Source: Antedon mediterranea
Taxonomy: Eukaryota > Echinodermata > Crinoidea > Comatulida > Antedonidae
Direction of reading: 5' to 3'
NCBI RefSeq assembly: GCF_964355755.1
Contig: NC_092670.1
Span: forward strand, 24,787,795 to 24,851,794
DNA: 64,000 bases
In this document: positions 11,917 through 24,800 of the stretch, in pieces
Numbering within the stretch: the stretch's first letter is position 1
How the letters are laid out: the number at the start of each line of letters is the position of its first letter
Made by a program: the position numbers and the translations under genes
Notes under the pieces: generated by a model
What the model was told of the DNA's origin: nothing
The model's database searches: none
The model's input: only the letters and a program-made list of their open reading frames with translations

Positions 11917-14900
11917 ATGGCGGACAAAATTGATATGAGTCTTGAAGATATTATTAAGTCGAATAAATCCAGTCGTGGTGGTGGAAAACGAGGGGGTAGA
12001 GGAGGTAACAGAGGACGCGGAGGCCGAAGAAGTGGTGGAGCCGCTGGTGGACGTGGTGGCAACACAAACCGACGGGGAGGCGGAGGTCCTACTCGGCGAG
12101 GAGCCCGAGGAGGTAGTAGACCGGCGCCATATACAACTAGGGTAAGCATTTTATTTTAGACCATTTTCATATTAATTTTCTGATTATAGACGGTTTGAAT
12201 TGGCAGTCAACAACTTCATAGAATATTAGGATTATTAGGCCCTAGCTAGGCTATGTCTTGTCTCTAGCATTCTATTTTTATTTAGGCTAGGCCTAGGCTA
12301 GCCTCTTTTTAAAATTTAATTAGAATACTCTTTTTATTGTGGTAATTGAAAGTGATGACGTTGGCCAAAATGCGTACTTAGTACGTGTACTGTATTGTCT
12401 AAATTTGATAATATTCTAGGCCTAGCTAGACCAAATAGGCTAGGCTAGGCTAAATGAAACTCACTGTTTTGTTATACAAACAATGTTATACTATCTTATC
12501 AATATCATTCAATCCTGCCTTCCAGATACAATAACAATTATTATTAATATTTGCCAGCATTCACTTTGAAACAGTACTGTAGATGATGAAGAGAATACAC
12601 TGAACATTAATTACCAGAACTGTATTTTTTCTACCACCATAAGTCTAAGACATAAACAAGAGCTCGCTAGATATTCCATTAATTAATGAAATTTCAAATG
12701 ATTGGAAGTTTGCAATTTTTCCAATTACTGAATATTAATTTTAAGGTTTTTTATCACTCTTTTTACAGCCTAGAAATATGCAAGATGCCTGGGAACATGA
12801 CATGTACGAAGGTGGAGCAGCAAAAGCTAATTTAAGACGAGGCTCGGCACAACCATTAGAGGCTGGTCAGGGAAAATTATTGGTATCCAACTTGGACTTT
12901 GGTGTATCAGAATCAGATATTACAGTAAGTAAAGTACCTACACAATAATAGTCAAAACCAACAGTTCAATTCAATTGCACTTTATTTCATCCTCAAATAG
13001 AAAAATATTTCTAAATAAGGCCAAATAAAAAAATATACTTGTTAAGCGTCACACCCTCATAAATTTTCAGGGGCGGGGGGGCGGTTTTTTTTTTAAAACT
13101 TTTTATGGAGTGTAGGTGGAAAGTATGGAATGTAGGTCACAATAGGCTGCAAGTGACACCCTTGGTTAGGTGTCGCTGTTGTAATAAGGCAATTAATACA
13201 ACTGATGGCTCAAAAACTTGATAATTGGAACACTCCTCTACTATGGTGTGTGTGATCACATTTAAACTGTAACTTTGCTTTCACCATGCAAATGCTGTCA
13301 TATAGTATCTACACTATACATTGAAAAGTGATCTTTTTACTCATTTTATTTTTTTAATTTCAGGAACTGTTTGCAGATTTTGGTGTTCTGAAGAAGGCAG
13401 CCGTTCATTATGACAGATCAGGGAGAAGTCAAGGAACAGCAGATGTAATATTTGAAAGAAAAGCAGATGCTGTGAAAGCAATGAGGCAATATAACAATGT
13501 TCCACTTGATGGTATGTATTCTAGTTTGGTTGCTGATGACACAGTTTGATGGAGATCATACTGTTAATTACACTAGAACACCTTTGGAACAAACAAGAGG
13601 AAAAAATATATATCATATGTATTTGAATAAATGCCCCGCTTTGAATAAACTCCCTCCAGAGAACATTCGGAATCATCAAATAAACGCCCGTCGCATGCAT
13701 ATGCAATATTGTATTACAGCACATTTCTATTTGTAATAGAGTTAATTTATTGACATGATCTACAATTTACCAAACATTTTGATACATTTTTTACTCTATT
13801 TTATTTAATTATACATGTTGCCATATTACACCCTGGAATAAACTCCCCTCTAAAAACCCTAGTAAACAATAAATGACCTGAGGTGTTTATCCAAGTAAAT
13901 GCAGTTATTTATGTTTTGACATTGCAGCCAACCCTTATCACTTGAGGGAATACTTTTAATATCCACATTTGTCAGTTGTGGAAAACAGCGTTATCATTTT
14001 ATTTCTTCAGGTCGACCTATGAATATTCAACTAGTAACGTCAGCAGTTGAACTAAGTTCACCAAAGCCAAACATGAGTGCAAGAATGTAAGTAGTTAATG
14101 GAATAAGTTTTGTAGGTTTTATTAATTAGCCTAGCCATGTTTCAACTATCCAATTCACAAATGTGGATTTCGTAAAAGTTTATGCTCTGCCATTGAAGAT
14201 GTATTGTCTCTTTGACTAATTCCAAAAAAAATTTAACAAAAATATTTTGAAAAAAAGTGGGTCATTTTGAAGTATCATAATAGTTTCACCAAAACTTAGT
14301 AGAAACAAAATTATTTAACTGAAATACAGGAGTTTTTTGTTAAAAAAATAACTTTGACTTCCAGTCAAAGTTTTTGATCAAAGCATCTCTTCTTTGGCTA
14401 CTCTCTATGCATAATCATAAAACTTCCTCGCACTCTGTGTGAAAACACCGTCTCAACCGTGACGAGTTGTAAACAATCCTAATTAGCATCATGCATACTC
14501 GTGCTTTGAAATCTTTGTTTACTTTCGCTCGCAACGATTTTTCAGACGAAATGTATTCAAACTAATTTACCTGTTAATTATGTAAACTTGTTGTTTTTGG
14601 CTCAAATTTTCGACTTAAAGTGAATAACTTTAATATTACTTTGATATGGCTAATTTAAATTTAGAATATTTTGACCTTCATTTTTTGTGTTTCAAGGGAC
14701 AATACATCTTTAATGTTCAAGTAGTTGTTCCAGAAAGTCTCTTGTCAATAAAATCCATGTACTATTTTTTCTTAACACTTTGACTGCCAGAGGTTTTTCC
14801 AGTTAGAAACTGCCACCGCCAGCGTTTTTAGCCCAATTCGATGTTTTTATTAAAGCTGATTGAAACCATGTATGTTATCTGATTTATATGTAATTTAGAC

Positions 14901-16505
14901 TAAAATAATCATAAAGATTTTAGCTTTACAATGGTACCAAGAACGATTTTTAAATCGCAATATGTAAATCGTAATAGTAAAATGAAAGTAACCCACTTTT
15001 TGAGTTTTTCGTACTTTCGAGCAAGAAAGTCGAGATATTTGCGATTTTGAAGACATCACAATATGAAAATATCGCCCGGTGAGATCAACAAACAACCAAA
15101 AAGTTACTTACACGGCACCGATAGGCCTATAAAAACAAGTTATCACTATCGAAAAATGTATTACATTTTATAAATCATAAATCTTACATCAATGTTTCGC
15201 CAAAATCCACATAATAAAGACACCAGGCCTAAAGTTGGTCCGGAACCGTTTTACGACTAGGCCTAGGCTAGCCTTGTACTCTAGCCTAGGCCCTAGATAG
15301 TAAACTGATGATGATATCCATACCATTTCAAAACAAGTTTGTTGTGTGAAACTCTGTCACTTTCAGTAAAATACCAAAACAATTAGGGTATACATACAAT
15401 AATAAAAATTAAAGACTTCGTATTGAAAATGACTCCATTATTTTTTATTCAGATAACAAACAAACATGTCAATCCACAAAAACCTTTGTAATGCTTCGGC
15501 GGCATAGCTAGCGCGCGACCGATACACAATGCGCCAAGCCATCTCTCTACACGCTACTGTGATGCGCGGTGTTTGTTATTTCGACAGGTACCATTTTGAC
15601 AGTCGTTCGTAACCAGATTAGTTACTTTCAAATTGTAAAATATTGACGGTCCAGACCGAATATAGTGTTCATATTTATAGTATATACCAATAATTAACCT
15701 ATCTACCGGATTTCGTAAAAAAAACGCGAAAAACGAAGATCTTCGTGTTTGGCAGTCAAGCGTTGTGTTTCCAAAAACGAAGATCTTCGTGTTTGGCAGT
15801 CAAAGTGTTAAGCATTATATATATTGTTTTAAGCTTTACATGGCGAAATCAATATATAATGTTTGCTTTATTTCAAACAATACCGTAAACATTATAGTAT
15901 AAATATAAATTTTTCTCATTTCTTGCGTATATTAATTTTCCAGAGGTAGCAGCCCCCGCAATCAGAACACGAGGGGTGGGCAAAGAACTAATCGAGGAGC
16001 AGGACGTGGAAGGGGAGGACGTGGGCGAGGAAGAGGTCGTGGTGGACGTCAAAATGCACCAACACCTTCTAAAGAAGAATTAGATGCAGAGTTAGATGCC
16101 TACAATGCCCAGGTAAACAGAAACATATTATAGTTAATATTGTAGAACCTTAAGGAAGGGACGTAAGTGATGGAACATCTAAACTGTTGTATGTTATCGG
16201 CCAACTGGCTTGAGGTATGGTCACGTCCAAGTTGAAGGTTAATAGTGTGAATGGTAGAATGTTGATAATGGTTGGAAAGTTAAGATTCTGAAAAGGCTGG
16301 ATAGAATTTAGGTTTTATTTTGAACAACATTCTGATTTACATTATTATTTTTTATATATTAAAGAAGATATTATAGTAACCATTTTTAGGTGTCCTTGCC
16401 CTGTTCTCTTCACTTTTATGAATTCATAAATGCACGTGTAGCCTTTCATAGTACAAATTAATACTTAAATTTATGTTTTTATTTCCTCAGATCGATCAAA
16501 ATTAA
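11917..16505 (+). CDS. ALYREF: THO complex subunit 4 / Aly-REF mRNA export adaptor (6 coding exons)
   Basis: Nuclear adaptor that couples the TREX complex and UAP56/DDX39B to spliced mRNA and hands it to NXF1. Exons: 11917-12141, 12769-12924, 13364-13511, 14011-14086, 15944-16112, 16491-16505. All introns are GT-AG and the frame holds, giving 262 aa (human about 257). Domain order: an N-terminal UAP56-binding motif ([17 protein letters not shown]), an RGG/GGR-rich tract (about 18-70), an RRM (about 111-188; RNP2 LLVSNLDF at 112-119, RNP1 around 147-157), a second Arg-Gly-rich tract, and the diagnostic C-terminal UAP56-binding motif ending DAYNAQIDQN at 253-262. The last exon codes only four residues. 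Intron 4 has grown to 1.86 kb through two transposon insertions. It lies head-to-tail with the RhoGDI gene. The identification is secure. Confidence 0.97.
13600..13905. repeat. Degenerate AATAAACNCCC-type repeat in ALYREF intron 3
   Basis: Several phrases of the form AATAAA(C/T)(G/T)CCC are spaced irregularly here, including TAAAAACC followed by AAACAATAAA. The same phrase order recurs inside the foldback composite at about 31560-31760 and 32640-32840, so this is a diverged member of a dispersed family. It contributes to the open frame 13497-13736, which is not a gene. Confidence 0.5.
14197..14709 (+). mobile_element. TTAA-flanked MITE, copy 1 (ALYREF intron 4)
   Basis: 513 bp with inverted tips AGATGTATTGTC / GGGACAATACATCT. 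The right flank is TTAA (14710-14713) and the left flank is TTGA (14193-14196), read here as a decayed TTAA. The copy at 23840-24357 is collinear along its length in the opposite orientation, which confirms the boundaries. TTAA target duplications point to piggyBac or Kolobok superfamilies; the tip does not look like a canonical piggyBac end. Confidence 0.8.
14776..15807. mobile_element. Non-autonomous piggyBac-type element (ALYREF intron 4)
   Basis: 1032 bp flanked by TTAA at 14772-14775 and 15808-15811. Tips are CACTTTGACTGCCA and its reverse complement, similar to piggyBac-family TIRs (CCCTTTG-CTGCCA type). A motif with the palindrome CGAAGATCTTCG and TTTGGCAGTCAA is repeated twice at the right end (about 15735-15807), like subterminal repeats bound by transposases. 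No transposase frame is present; the longest frame is 66 codons. Inserted in a host intron in a way that leaves the flanking splice sites intact. Confidence 0.82.
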
Positions 16506-16687
16506 ACAAGCAAACGGGATACTGTCAGCGATTTTCAAAATGTACATAAGATAAACACAAGCAAGAAACACTAGAGCTGATGTTTGCAATGTCGTACAGA
16601 GGGCTGGTTTTAGTATAACGTTAATTGCCTAGGGTGGTGTGGGTAAACTCGGGTATCAATATCATCCATGATTTTAATTGGCTACAA

Positions 16688-16693
16688 AATAAA
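16688..16693 (+). terminator. Candidate poly(A) signal of ALYREF (AATAAA)
   Basis: First canonical AATAAA after the ALYREF stop, 183 bp downstream. Later AT-rich hexamers could also serve. Confidence 0.4.
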
Positions 16694-17077
16694 TTTAATC
16701 CACTGTAAAATAATTTATTTTACTAAACAAACCCATTGAAGTTTTTGTGTATTAGCCTAGTGAATTTTTTGTTAATTCTTATTAAAATTTTACATAAATA
16801 TATACTTTCCTATTTGTATGTAGTGTTTTAAATTTTTCCAACAATATTTACAAGTTAAGATTTCATTGGTCCCTGTCAACTGTCTGATGATGGAGAACTG
16901 TAACCACTCTTGTCTATAAGTTTGAATGTAACCAGTGTTGATGTTGTCTGTCACCATCATATTTTAAAGATTTTTTTAATTCAAAATTTACCGGTATGTT
17001 AAGAACTGGTCTTATGGTGTGTATATTTTGTTCTGTTCTGCTTTATTTATGATTTATGACAAATTTACTTTACTGCA

Positions 17078-17245
17078 GCAGTAAACACCCATTAACCTTC
17101 AAAGCAGTTACTGACATTACTGCAGTAACTTTTTTTGCAGTTATCTGCTCTCCAACAAGGAACTTACTGCAGTATATTTATTGATGTAATCTGTTCTCCA
17201 CCAAGTTACTGCAGTGGCCAGTTGTATATAATGAAGGTACTGCAG
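17078..17245. repeat. Cluster of TACTGCAGTA palindromes
   Basis: Five or six copies of a (T)TACTGCAG(T/C)A-type palindrome occur within about 170 bp, separated by related phrases such as GTTACTGCAGTGG. The same palindrome recurs at 24.9, 25.3, 26.0, 35.2-35.5 and 57.0 kb. Confidence 0.6.
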
Positions 17246-17450
17246 TATACAATGGCATACTCTCTTCAATATCTTTATTTGTAGTTTTTTTAGGTTAATA
17301 CATTTCATGTTTGAACTTTTAAAGTCCTGTAAATGAAGAAATACTGTAGTAGCATTAAGAATGACGACGATTAAAAGTAACACAATGTTCTGTTTGTAAA
17401 TTTGTCTTGAATTTTAATTATTGAAGTTGTGTGTCGCAAGAAAAGTACAG

Positions 17451-17480
17451 TAGAACAACCTCCATTAAGGGGCACAACAA
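17451..17480. mobile_element. Tip of a dispersed transposon family (ACCTCCATTAAGGGG type)
   Basis: The phrase TACAGTAGAACAACCTCC followed by ATTAAGGGGCAC resembles, in reverse complement, the phrase at 44563-44593 and the unit of the 17-bp minisatellite at 44713-45688. Only one end is recognisable, so element limits are unknown. Confidence 0.35.
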
Positions 17481-19640
17481 TAAAGGGTTCTCTTTAAACT
17501 TGGGACCCAACGATGTAAGAAAGTGAGTTGACCAATCACGAGCGATGTGTCATAGAACCAATCTTAAATAGGAGTAGTGTCCCCTGAAATTAATAGGATT
17601 GCAAAAGTATTAAAGCATATTTATTTCATGGATCCTGAACATCTTTATCAGGTGGTGCTCAGAAATACCGGCAGGAACCCTAATTTTTTTAAACAAAATT
17701 GTAAAAATAATAGGCCATTATGTAATTTAGAATGATGTGTTTTTCCCAAAACATAGGATAGTTATACCAATATCCCACATTTTGACTGACATAACTCTGA
17801 ACACCAACAAGAAGGACCGGAATTCCGATACTTACACCAGTACCGGTACTTATTTTGTTTTCGTCTTAAAGTTTGAGGGCGCTAATACAGAACTAATCGA
17901 AAGAATATTTTCTACTTCCGCCTTATAAATTGCAAGTCGGCAAAGTGAATTGGTTCAAAGATTCTCGTTTTTATTTTCGAAAAGCCTTTACATTAGGACA
18001 CTTTAGGTAAGATGTATTAATTAATGCAGCGTTAATATAAGACAACGTTTCAATACTGTCAAATGGTTGTGCATAATTGAGCTTTAATCTTAGAATTTGC
18101 ATTTAAGTTTAGCCAGGAAGGCCGTGCCTTGATGGGTGACTCCATGATACGGATCCCCATGATGTGTGCTGTAGTCTTGAGTTCAAGCACTTGTTGCACT
18201 GGGTGGGTGTTGCTTAGCGCATGATGGAGATTTGCTCGTAACCATGTAGGCTACCTTTTTCCTCCATCTAGTATAATTTATAAGGTTTTTATACTTGCTA
18301 TGTCGGTTATCAATTATATTAGTAAGTTTTAAATGTTTTCTTACTAATACTACTATTACTATAAAAAATGCACAAAGTTAGCCCTGAAAAAAGTATCACC
18401 CAACCAAATGCCAGGCTGCTGTTTTCATTTCCACCAGGTATCAACTCACCCAAGTGTTAGGTTTCTTTCTCTGATTGTTTAATTTAACTTGTCTAGTTAC
18501 TTTGCAATTTGTATTAACAGTTGTGAGTCCTTTTAATGGGTGAACTTTTTATATTAAGAATACGAATAATCGATCATCAAATAAAAGTTTTAAATACATC
18601 AATGCTATATATAATAAGACTAAGAAGCCTGTTGTCCATTAAAAATGTATTTGTTTAAAATCAAAGTGTTGACTAGCCCGCATGCATATTAATATTTTTA
18701 ACTACTTTTTGACATGAAAAAAATGTCTGCAACCAATCAGAACTCAGGAATGTTTGATTTATATATTTGCTAATGAAAAAAGGGTTAGAGGGTGCTCCTT
18801 TAAATATTATAACACAGTATTTCTTTTTTATATGGTCCAATGAACATTATAATAATACCAGTATCCATCGATTAATAATTAAAAATATTAATTGTACTTC
18901 ACCATACTTATATTATTGACTTAAATGCTATTATCAATAATAATTTAATAGTGCAAACAGACAATATGTTCTTCTATTTTCTTGTCGTTTCCTTGTTTTA
19001 TTTTATTTATTGTTTCACATTTAAAATAAAAAATGTCATGGGTAAAAGAAAACATGTCTTCAAGCTGTTTATTATTTGAATGTAGTCTGTTTTTTGGGGT
19101 TTTGGCCCTTCGCCTTGAATCCCTTCTTCCTATTTCAAAACCTGCATCCGCCATATGCTAACTTAACTTTATTATTAAAACAGTAATTCTTTAACTAAGT
19201 TACCATCATTTTTTATAAACATCTGTTAATATACATATTTTTTATTTTTAAGTATTTTAAATCTAAGTGTATATTATAAAATTTAGATTAAAGGACTATG
19301 ATAAAATCATTGTATGTTAAACATCAATAATTTGCTATTAGTTAAGAAAAGAGGGTCCACAAAAGATAAAATAATTAAATTTATAGTAGTTATTACAGTT
19401 AAGTTATATTCTTAATGTTATTATGGTCATGGTGTATTAATGACAGTACAAAGACATCCTGTTTAAAATTGGTCCCATTCTGTCTATAAATATTGTTGAA
19501 TTACTGATACCTTTCTTGAAATAAGTAATTTTGATATTAACTACAGTTTTGATTTCCGTTCGTTTGATTCATTATACTCTCGGTCTCAAAACGCTCTTGG
19601 GCCTTGTGTATGAGAGATCTAAAAAATAAAATTAACAACA

Positions 19641-19665
19641 TGTTATGTTATGTTATGTTATGTTA
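19641..19665. repeat. (TGTTA)5 microsatellite
   Basis: Five perfect copies of TGTTA. Confidence 0.9.
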
Positions 19666-20510
19666 TTTTAGACTAAAAACTTAATACAGATGTATGAAAT
19701 ATTAAAATATAAAATTCAATTTAAAATGTAAAAAATAGAAAAGATTTTAAATGAAATGATGTACTGTAACCATTGAGGTATAGTAGTATGTTTATTCTTC
19801 AATGTAATACAATGTTGAAAGCAGGTAGACTGCTATAGGAACTGTACTGTAGCAATAACATTGTTTAGTGCACAATAAATTCAAGTATGCTATGCGTGTG
19901 AATCCTGTCTATTAGTATAAAGCCATTCTTAGGTTATTCTCTCCTAATTTGAATTATTTAAGATGAATTTATGGCAGTCTCGTTGGGAGATGAGGATTCA
20001 AAGTCAATTAGTTTGTGCATAGATTTTTAGATAGTGGGTTTCCATGACTACAATCGATAATAAAATCAAGGATGCATATCATTTTTTATGAAATCAGAAA
20101 AAGTTGTCACCAGGTAATTTCAGGTATAACTGTAACATTATTTTTTATCATTAAAAAGAATTAAGCAAAAGTTTAAAATATGTTGATATTAATGGCCCTG
20201 TAACAACATGAAATCAGCGGTAGGCCTATGTTTTGGAGTACAACAGAACTTTTTAATGGTTTTCTAAAAAGCATAAAACTTAATGTAATAAATTACGCAA
20301 GCCAAATCTTTGCCTCGATAAACTGACCTTATTCCCCATCGAGGGGAGATTGCGATGTATCCCATCTGAGAATGCAAAAACTTGCATAAAATAACACTGT
20401 CTGGGAGGGTTCTCTAAAATGTTTGAGTATGTCCTTCAAAGGCCTGTGTTGGTTTATACAAGTACACGGCACTATCAACACCACTTTTAGTTTGTGTAAT
20501 TTATTTAGAC

Positions 20511-20850
20511 ATTCCAATCCTCCTGATTTCCGGGATTCTCCCCAATAGTCATCCAATCTCCCGAATATTAAAACATTTCCCAAAATGTTGGTTCTTTAGA
20601 TAACATTTTTGTTATTGTTTTTTAGAAGGTTATTTATGTACATAATTACACCCGATTAGTTTTAGAATGTGCTAGGCACCTGTGGTGAACATTGAAACAC
20701 CAGTGTGTGTACAAGTATTTGAATGAGTTTAAAACGTGTCAAATCTGTTAAATGTGTCCAATATGTTAAAAACGCGTCAAATTCGTTAAAATGTGTCAAA
20801 TACGTTATCAATATGTAAACCTGAAATTATTAACTTGTAATTAAGCATAC
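20511..20850. repeat. Dispersed repeat, copy A
   Basis: About 340 bp collinear in the same orientation with 23434-23780. Both share CTGATTTC, a CCGAATATTA phrase, a GATTAGTT...GAATG...GGTGA(A/G)CATTGAAA core, a run of AAACGYGTCAAAT-like phrases, and an ending near AAGTAAACCT. An internal short tandem (GTTAAAA + CGYGTCAAAT) spans 20722-20813. The open frame 20329-20583 (minus) overlaps it and is not considered a gene. Confidence 0.6.
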
Positions 20851-21480
20851 TAGAAGCAATGTATACTACCAGTAGAATTGTTATTAAAACTGTAGTGGCA
20901 CTAGTAACGTTGCAAACAAGGTTTGATTCTGCTTCCTGTAGGATTAGTATATCCTATTGTAACATCCAACTCTGCTCTAGGGCCAACATTTACCGGTTAG
21001 TTTATTGGAGCATGCTCTGTAGTATACTGCAGTAACTGCAGCAATACTCATGTTGCATCTTAACATATATTTTCTGCAACAAATACAGTAGTCCGCAATA
21101 CAATGAATGCAGTAAAATGTTGAAATAATACATTTTTAATTTATTAAACTTTAGAAATTAAACTGCTGCAGGGCAAATTCGATTGAGTTTTGATTGAGTG
21201 AAATTGTTGCAGTTTATCAGGAAGTGAAAAAGAACTATTGTATTGTGTACTTCCTTTTAATTTGTGTGCAGCTGGTAGGATAGGACACTCCCTGTTGTTA
21301 ACAAGCCGCATTATTAAGGTTTATTTATTATTAAAAACATCCTAAATTTTTGGTAGTAATTGCGATTTATGTTGATATTAAGGATCATTATATTTCTTTA
21401 TATACAAACTGCACATTTATCTGTAATTGTACTGTATTTGTATTGTCTGTATTATTTGATTTATTTATTTATTTTAATGT

Positions 21481-21588
21481 TTTTTTTATACTTTAGGATC
21501 ATCTCTCACCCTGATGACTGATTTTATATATATTTTACCTTATGTAATATTTAAATAGTCAAAATAAATGTTGATTGATTGATTGATT
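21481..21588 (+). mobile_element. Possible LINE/SINE 3' tail with (TTGA)n
   Basis: The phrase CAAAATAAATG is followed by four GATT units (21571-21588), the style of 3' end seen in CR1/L2-like retroposons. No coding part remains. Confidence 0.3.
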
Positions 21589-21808
21589 TATATTGAATCA
21601 TAGTATACCAGGATGTTGACAGGTACAGTGTTTAATTTCATCATGCACCGCAGCACCTATATATGTCCATGATTTCATGATTGCATCCTGTCGTACAATA
21701 TTTAAAGTTTCAATTTTGCCTCAATTCTGTTAGTTAACATGTATTTTAAAACATTTTCTGCATTCTCTTTCAGTAATTTCAACTTTTTTTTTATTACCTA
21801 AAGCAGCA

Positions 21809-24800
21809 ATGGCCGAGGTTCAGGATACTCAGCATATTGACAGTGATGAGGAAGATACCCCAGGATACAAGGCACCAGCTAAGGCAACATTGGAAGAGAT
21901 TACACAGAAAGACCAAGATGATGAATCATTAATTAAATACAAAAAAACACTCTTAGGAGAAAACCTTCCAACTGACGGTATGTTGACGGTATATTTTATT
22001 AATTTTGGTTTAATCTGTTGTGAAATTTGTTTAGAAAAATGAAATATTGGGAGATTTTATCAATTCTGGTATAATCTATTTTTAATTTGTTTAAAAAAAA
22101 TGAAATATCGGGACATTTGATAAATTCTAGTTGAATCTGTTCTGAAATACAGTGTAAATTCTTGCTATATCCATCTCTGTGTTTACATATTGTAACGGTT
22201 TTTGGTACCTCCCTTGCGTATAAATGGATCAACCCGGCCCTCTAATCCAATCTATTATCAGATTAATGATTTGTGACCCGTCCCTTTTTGTCCATCTGGA
22301 GGACAGTGTTGCTAAGTATCCCATAAGAGAAAGTTGTGTTGTAGTTAAACTCCTGTAGAAAATACCTTAGACTGTTTATTGCTATTATGAGTGGTGAGTT
22401 CTATTCATAGTTGAGTTTTGTAATTGTTTGTAACTACTGTGGAGTAGCTTTGCATCAGGGTGTTGTTGGTCAGATGTTTTTGCTACAGCTCTGGCCAAAC
22501 CCAGCTTGACAGAGACAATCCGTCACAATATAAATTCCTCATTTATGTAGATTTTGAATATAATTTGTATTAAAATATTTTGATTAATTTAATAGGATCT
22601 GCGGATGGGCCTAATGTTGTGGTGTTGAAAATGTCACTATTGGCCAAGGACAGAGACCCAGTAGACGTTGATCTAACAGGTAAGCATCAACATGTACATC
22701 CCAATGTGATCAGGCAACTATACTAAGCTAAAGATGATAAGCCAACGAAATGTAAATGTTCAAAATATTAATGAAATGTTAATATTTGTCAGGGTGTGGC
22801 ATTTTATAATGTTAAATGAAGATAGTGAAGCTGGTAATAACTATTGGTGTTTTTAATTGCAGGAGACTTAACAAAGATTAAAGACAAACCATTTGTTATC
22901 AAGGAAGGTGCTGAATACCAAATTCAAGTTACATTTTCTGTAAGTAGCAGATTAAAAAAGGTTAAATTGTTATCATTTAATCAAGTAAACATTTATTTTC
23001 TTCTTTGAAGAATACAAAACATATTGAAGTAGTAATTTCAAAAAGGTAAAAAAAGAAGAGGGCAATTTAAGAGTGACATGGTCTCGGAATATTTTGAAAT
23101 ATTATAAAGTAACTGTACCTATTTGAAACAGAAAATTAGCTATTTCGTATGATATTAATTATCATATTTATCATAATTAGCAAAATAGTATTCTCATTAT
23201 CATCCTAATCATCACCATGGTTACCTCCTCATAATTGTCTTGTTTTTATTTTTAAATGTTGTTCCCAGGTGAAACGTGAAATAGTGGCTGGACTTAAGTA
23301 TTTCCAGGTAACATCTAGAAAGGGCATAAGGGGTAAGTTATTTATTTAAAAAATATCTCCCGAGAGATACATTATAAAATGTTAAAAATATATTTAAAAG
23401 TCTAAAAATAAATAATAGTCTATCAAATATCGGACGTTCCAACCCTTCTGATTTCTCTCGATCTACCGAATATTAACAAAATCTTCAGAAATTTTGGTTT
23501 TGGATAAAAACATTTTTACTGTCTAAATTGTGTTTTTTAGGGGGTTATCTCTGTATATTTAATACATAATTTCATCTGATTAGTTGCTAGAATGCATGTA
23601 CCCCTGGTGAGCATTGAAATGCTGATTGCGCGATGTTTTTGTGTCTGAAACGCATCAAATCCTTAAAAACACCACGTTAATTAAAAACACGTAAGATCTG
23701 TTAAGGAATGCATCGCATTCCGATGCATTCTTTAACAATAAGTAAACCTCCCAAAATTGTTAACTTGGGAGTTGGAACTTTTTGAAATTTGAAATGACGG
23801 GCTGAAGTTAACGCAATGTCTTATCTTTTGCAAATTTAAAGATGTATTGTCCCTTGAAACACAAAAAATAAAGGTCAAAATATTCTAAATTTAAGTTGGA
23901 TATATCAAAGTAATATTAAAGTTATTGACTTTAAGTCGAAAATTCTAGCCAAAAAACAACAAGTTTACATAATTAACAGGTAAATTAATTTGATTACATT
24001 TCGTCTGGAAAATCGTCGCTAGCGAAAGTAAACAAAGATTTCAAACCATGAGTATGCATGATGCTAATTAGGATTGTTTACAACTCGTCACGGCTGAGAA
24101 GTTGTTTTCACACAGATCACGAGGAAGTTTTATGATTATGCAGTAGCCAAACAAGCGCGTTGCATTATGAGATATGTTTTGATCGAAAACCTTTTTTAAA
24201 CAAAAAAACGTATGTATTTCAGTTAAATGATTTTTTTTTCGACTAATTTTTTGTGAAAGTTAATAACTATTATGATACTTCAAAATGACCCACTTTTTTT
24301 TTTAAATCATCTTTTTTTTTTTTTTTTTTTGTAATTCGTCAAAGGGACAATACATCTTTAAAGAACTTACTGTATGTTATGATAATGAGTTAATTTGATA
24401 AGTTATTTTAATTAGTTATAGACAATATAAAAAATAAACCTACCTCATTCGGGGAATCCATTGTTAACTGCTAAGGATATCTGGCCACAAGAAATAAAGT
24501 GGTGTGGCTGTCGCAACAATCTCTACCACACGAATCGTCAGAGGTTTCTGTCAAAAACATTGAAACATTACCAACCATACTGGTGGCTACGGCCCTGTCA
24601 GTATTGTTAAAAATTAAAGTAGCACAGTAAAAAAGGCTCAAATAATTCTATTTAATGATTATCATTTTGTTTACTTTCAGTTGACAAGTCTCAGTTCATG
24701 GTTGGAAGTTACGGACCAAAAACCGAACCTCATATATATAAAACAACACCAGACGAGGCACCGAAAGGAATGATCTCACGGGGACATTACACCGTCAAAA

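Larger units (their letters stand above)
16506..21808. other. ALYREF 3' UTR and intergenic region to RhoGDI
   Basis: Holds the ALYREF 3' UTR with an early AATAAA at 16688, a cluster of CTGCAG palindromes (17078-17245), a transposon tip at 17451-17480, a pentanucleotide microsatellite, a dispersed repeat (20511-20850) and a retroposon-like tail before RhoGDI. A splice acceptor near the RhoGDI start implies an upstream untranslated exon in this stretch, which I cannot place. No other gene is supportable. Confidence 0.5.

Noticed and set aside
11901-12149. Minus-strand Pro/Arg-rich open frame and a second plus-strand frame over ALYREF exon 1
   Set aside because: Shadows of the GC-rich Arg-Gly repeat of ALYREF exon 1 in other frames.
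14895-15095. 66-codon minus-strand frame inside the piggyBac-type element
   Set aside because: No resemblance to transposase and too short; treated as chance.
18115-18300. tRNA-like B-box phrase (GAGTTCAAGCACT) suggesting a tRNA or tRNA-derived SINE
   Set aside because: No cloverleaf can be drawn and no A-box at correct spacing, so no RNA gene is called.
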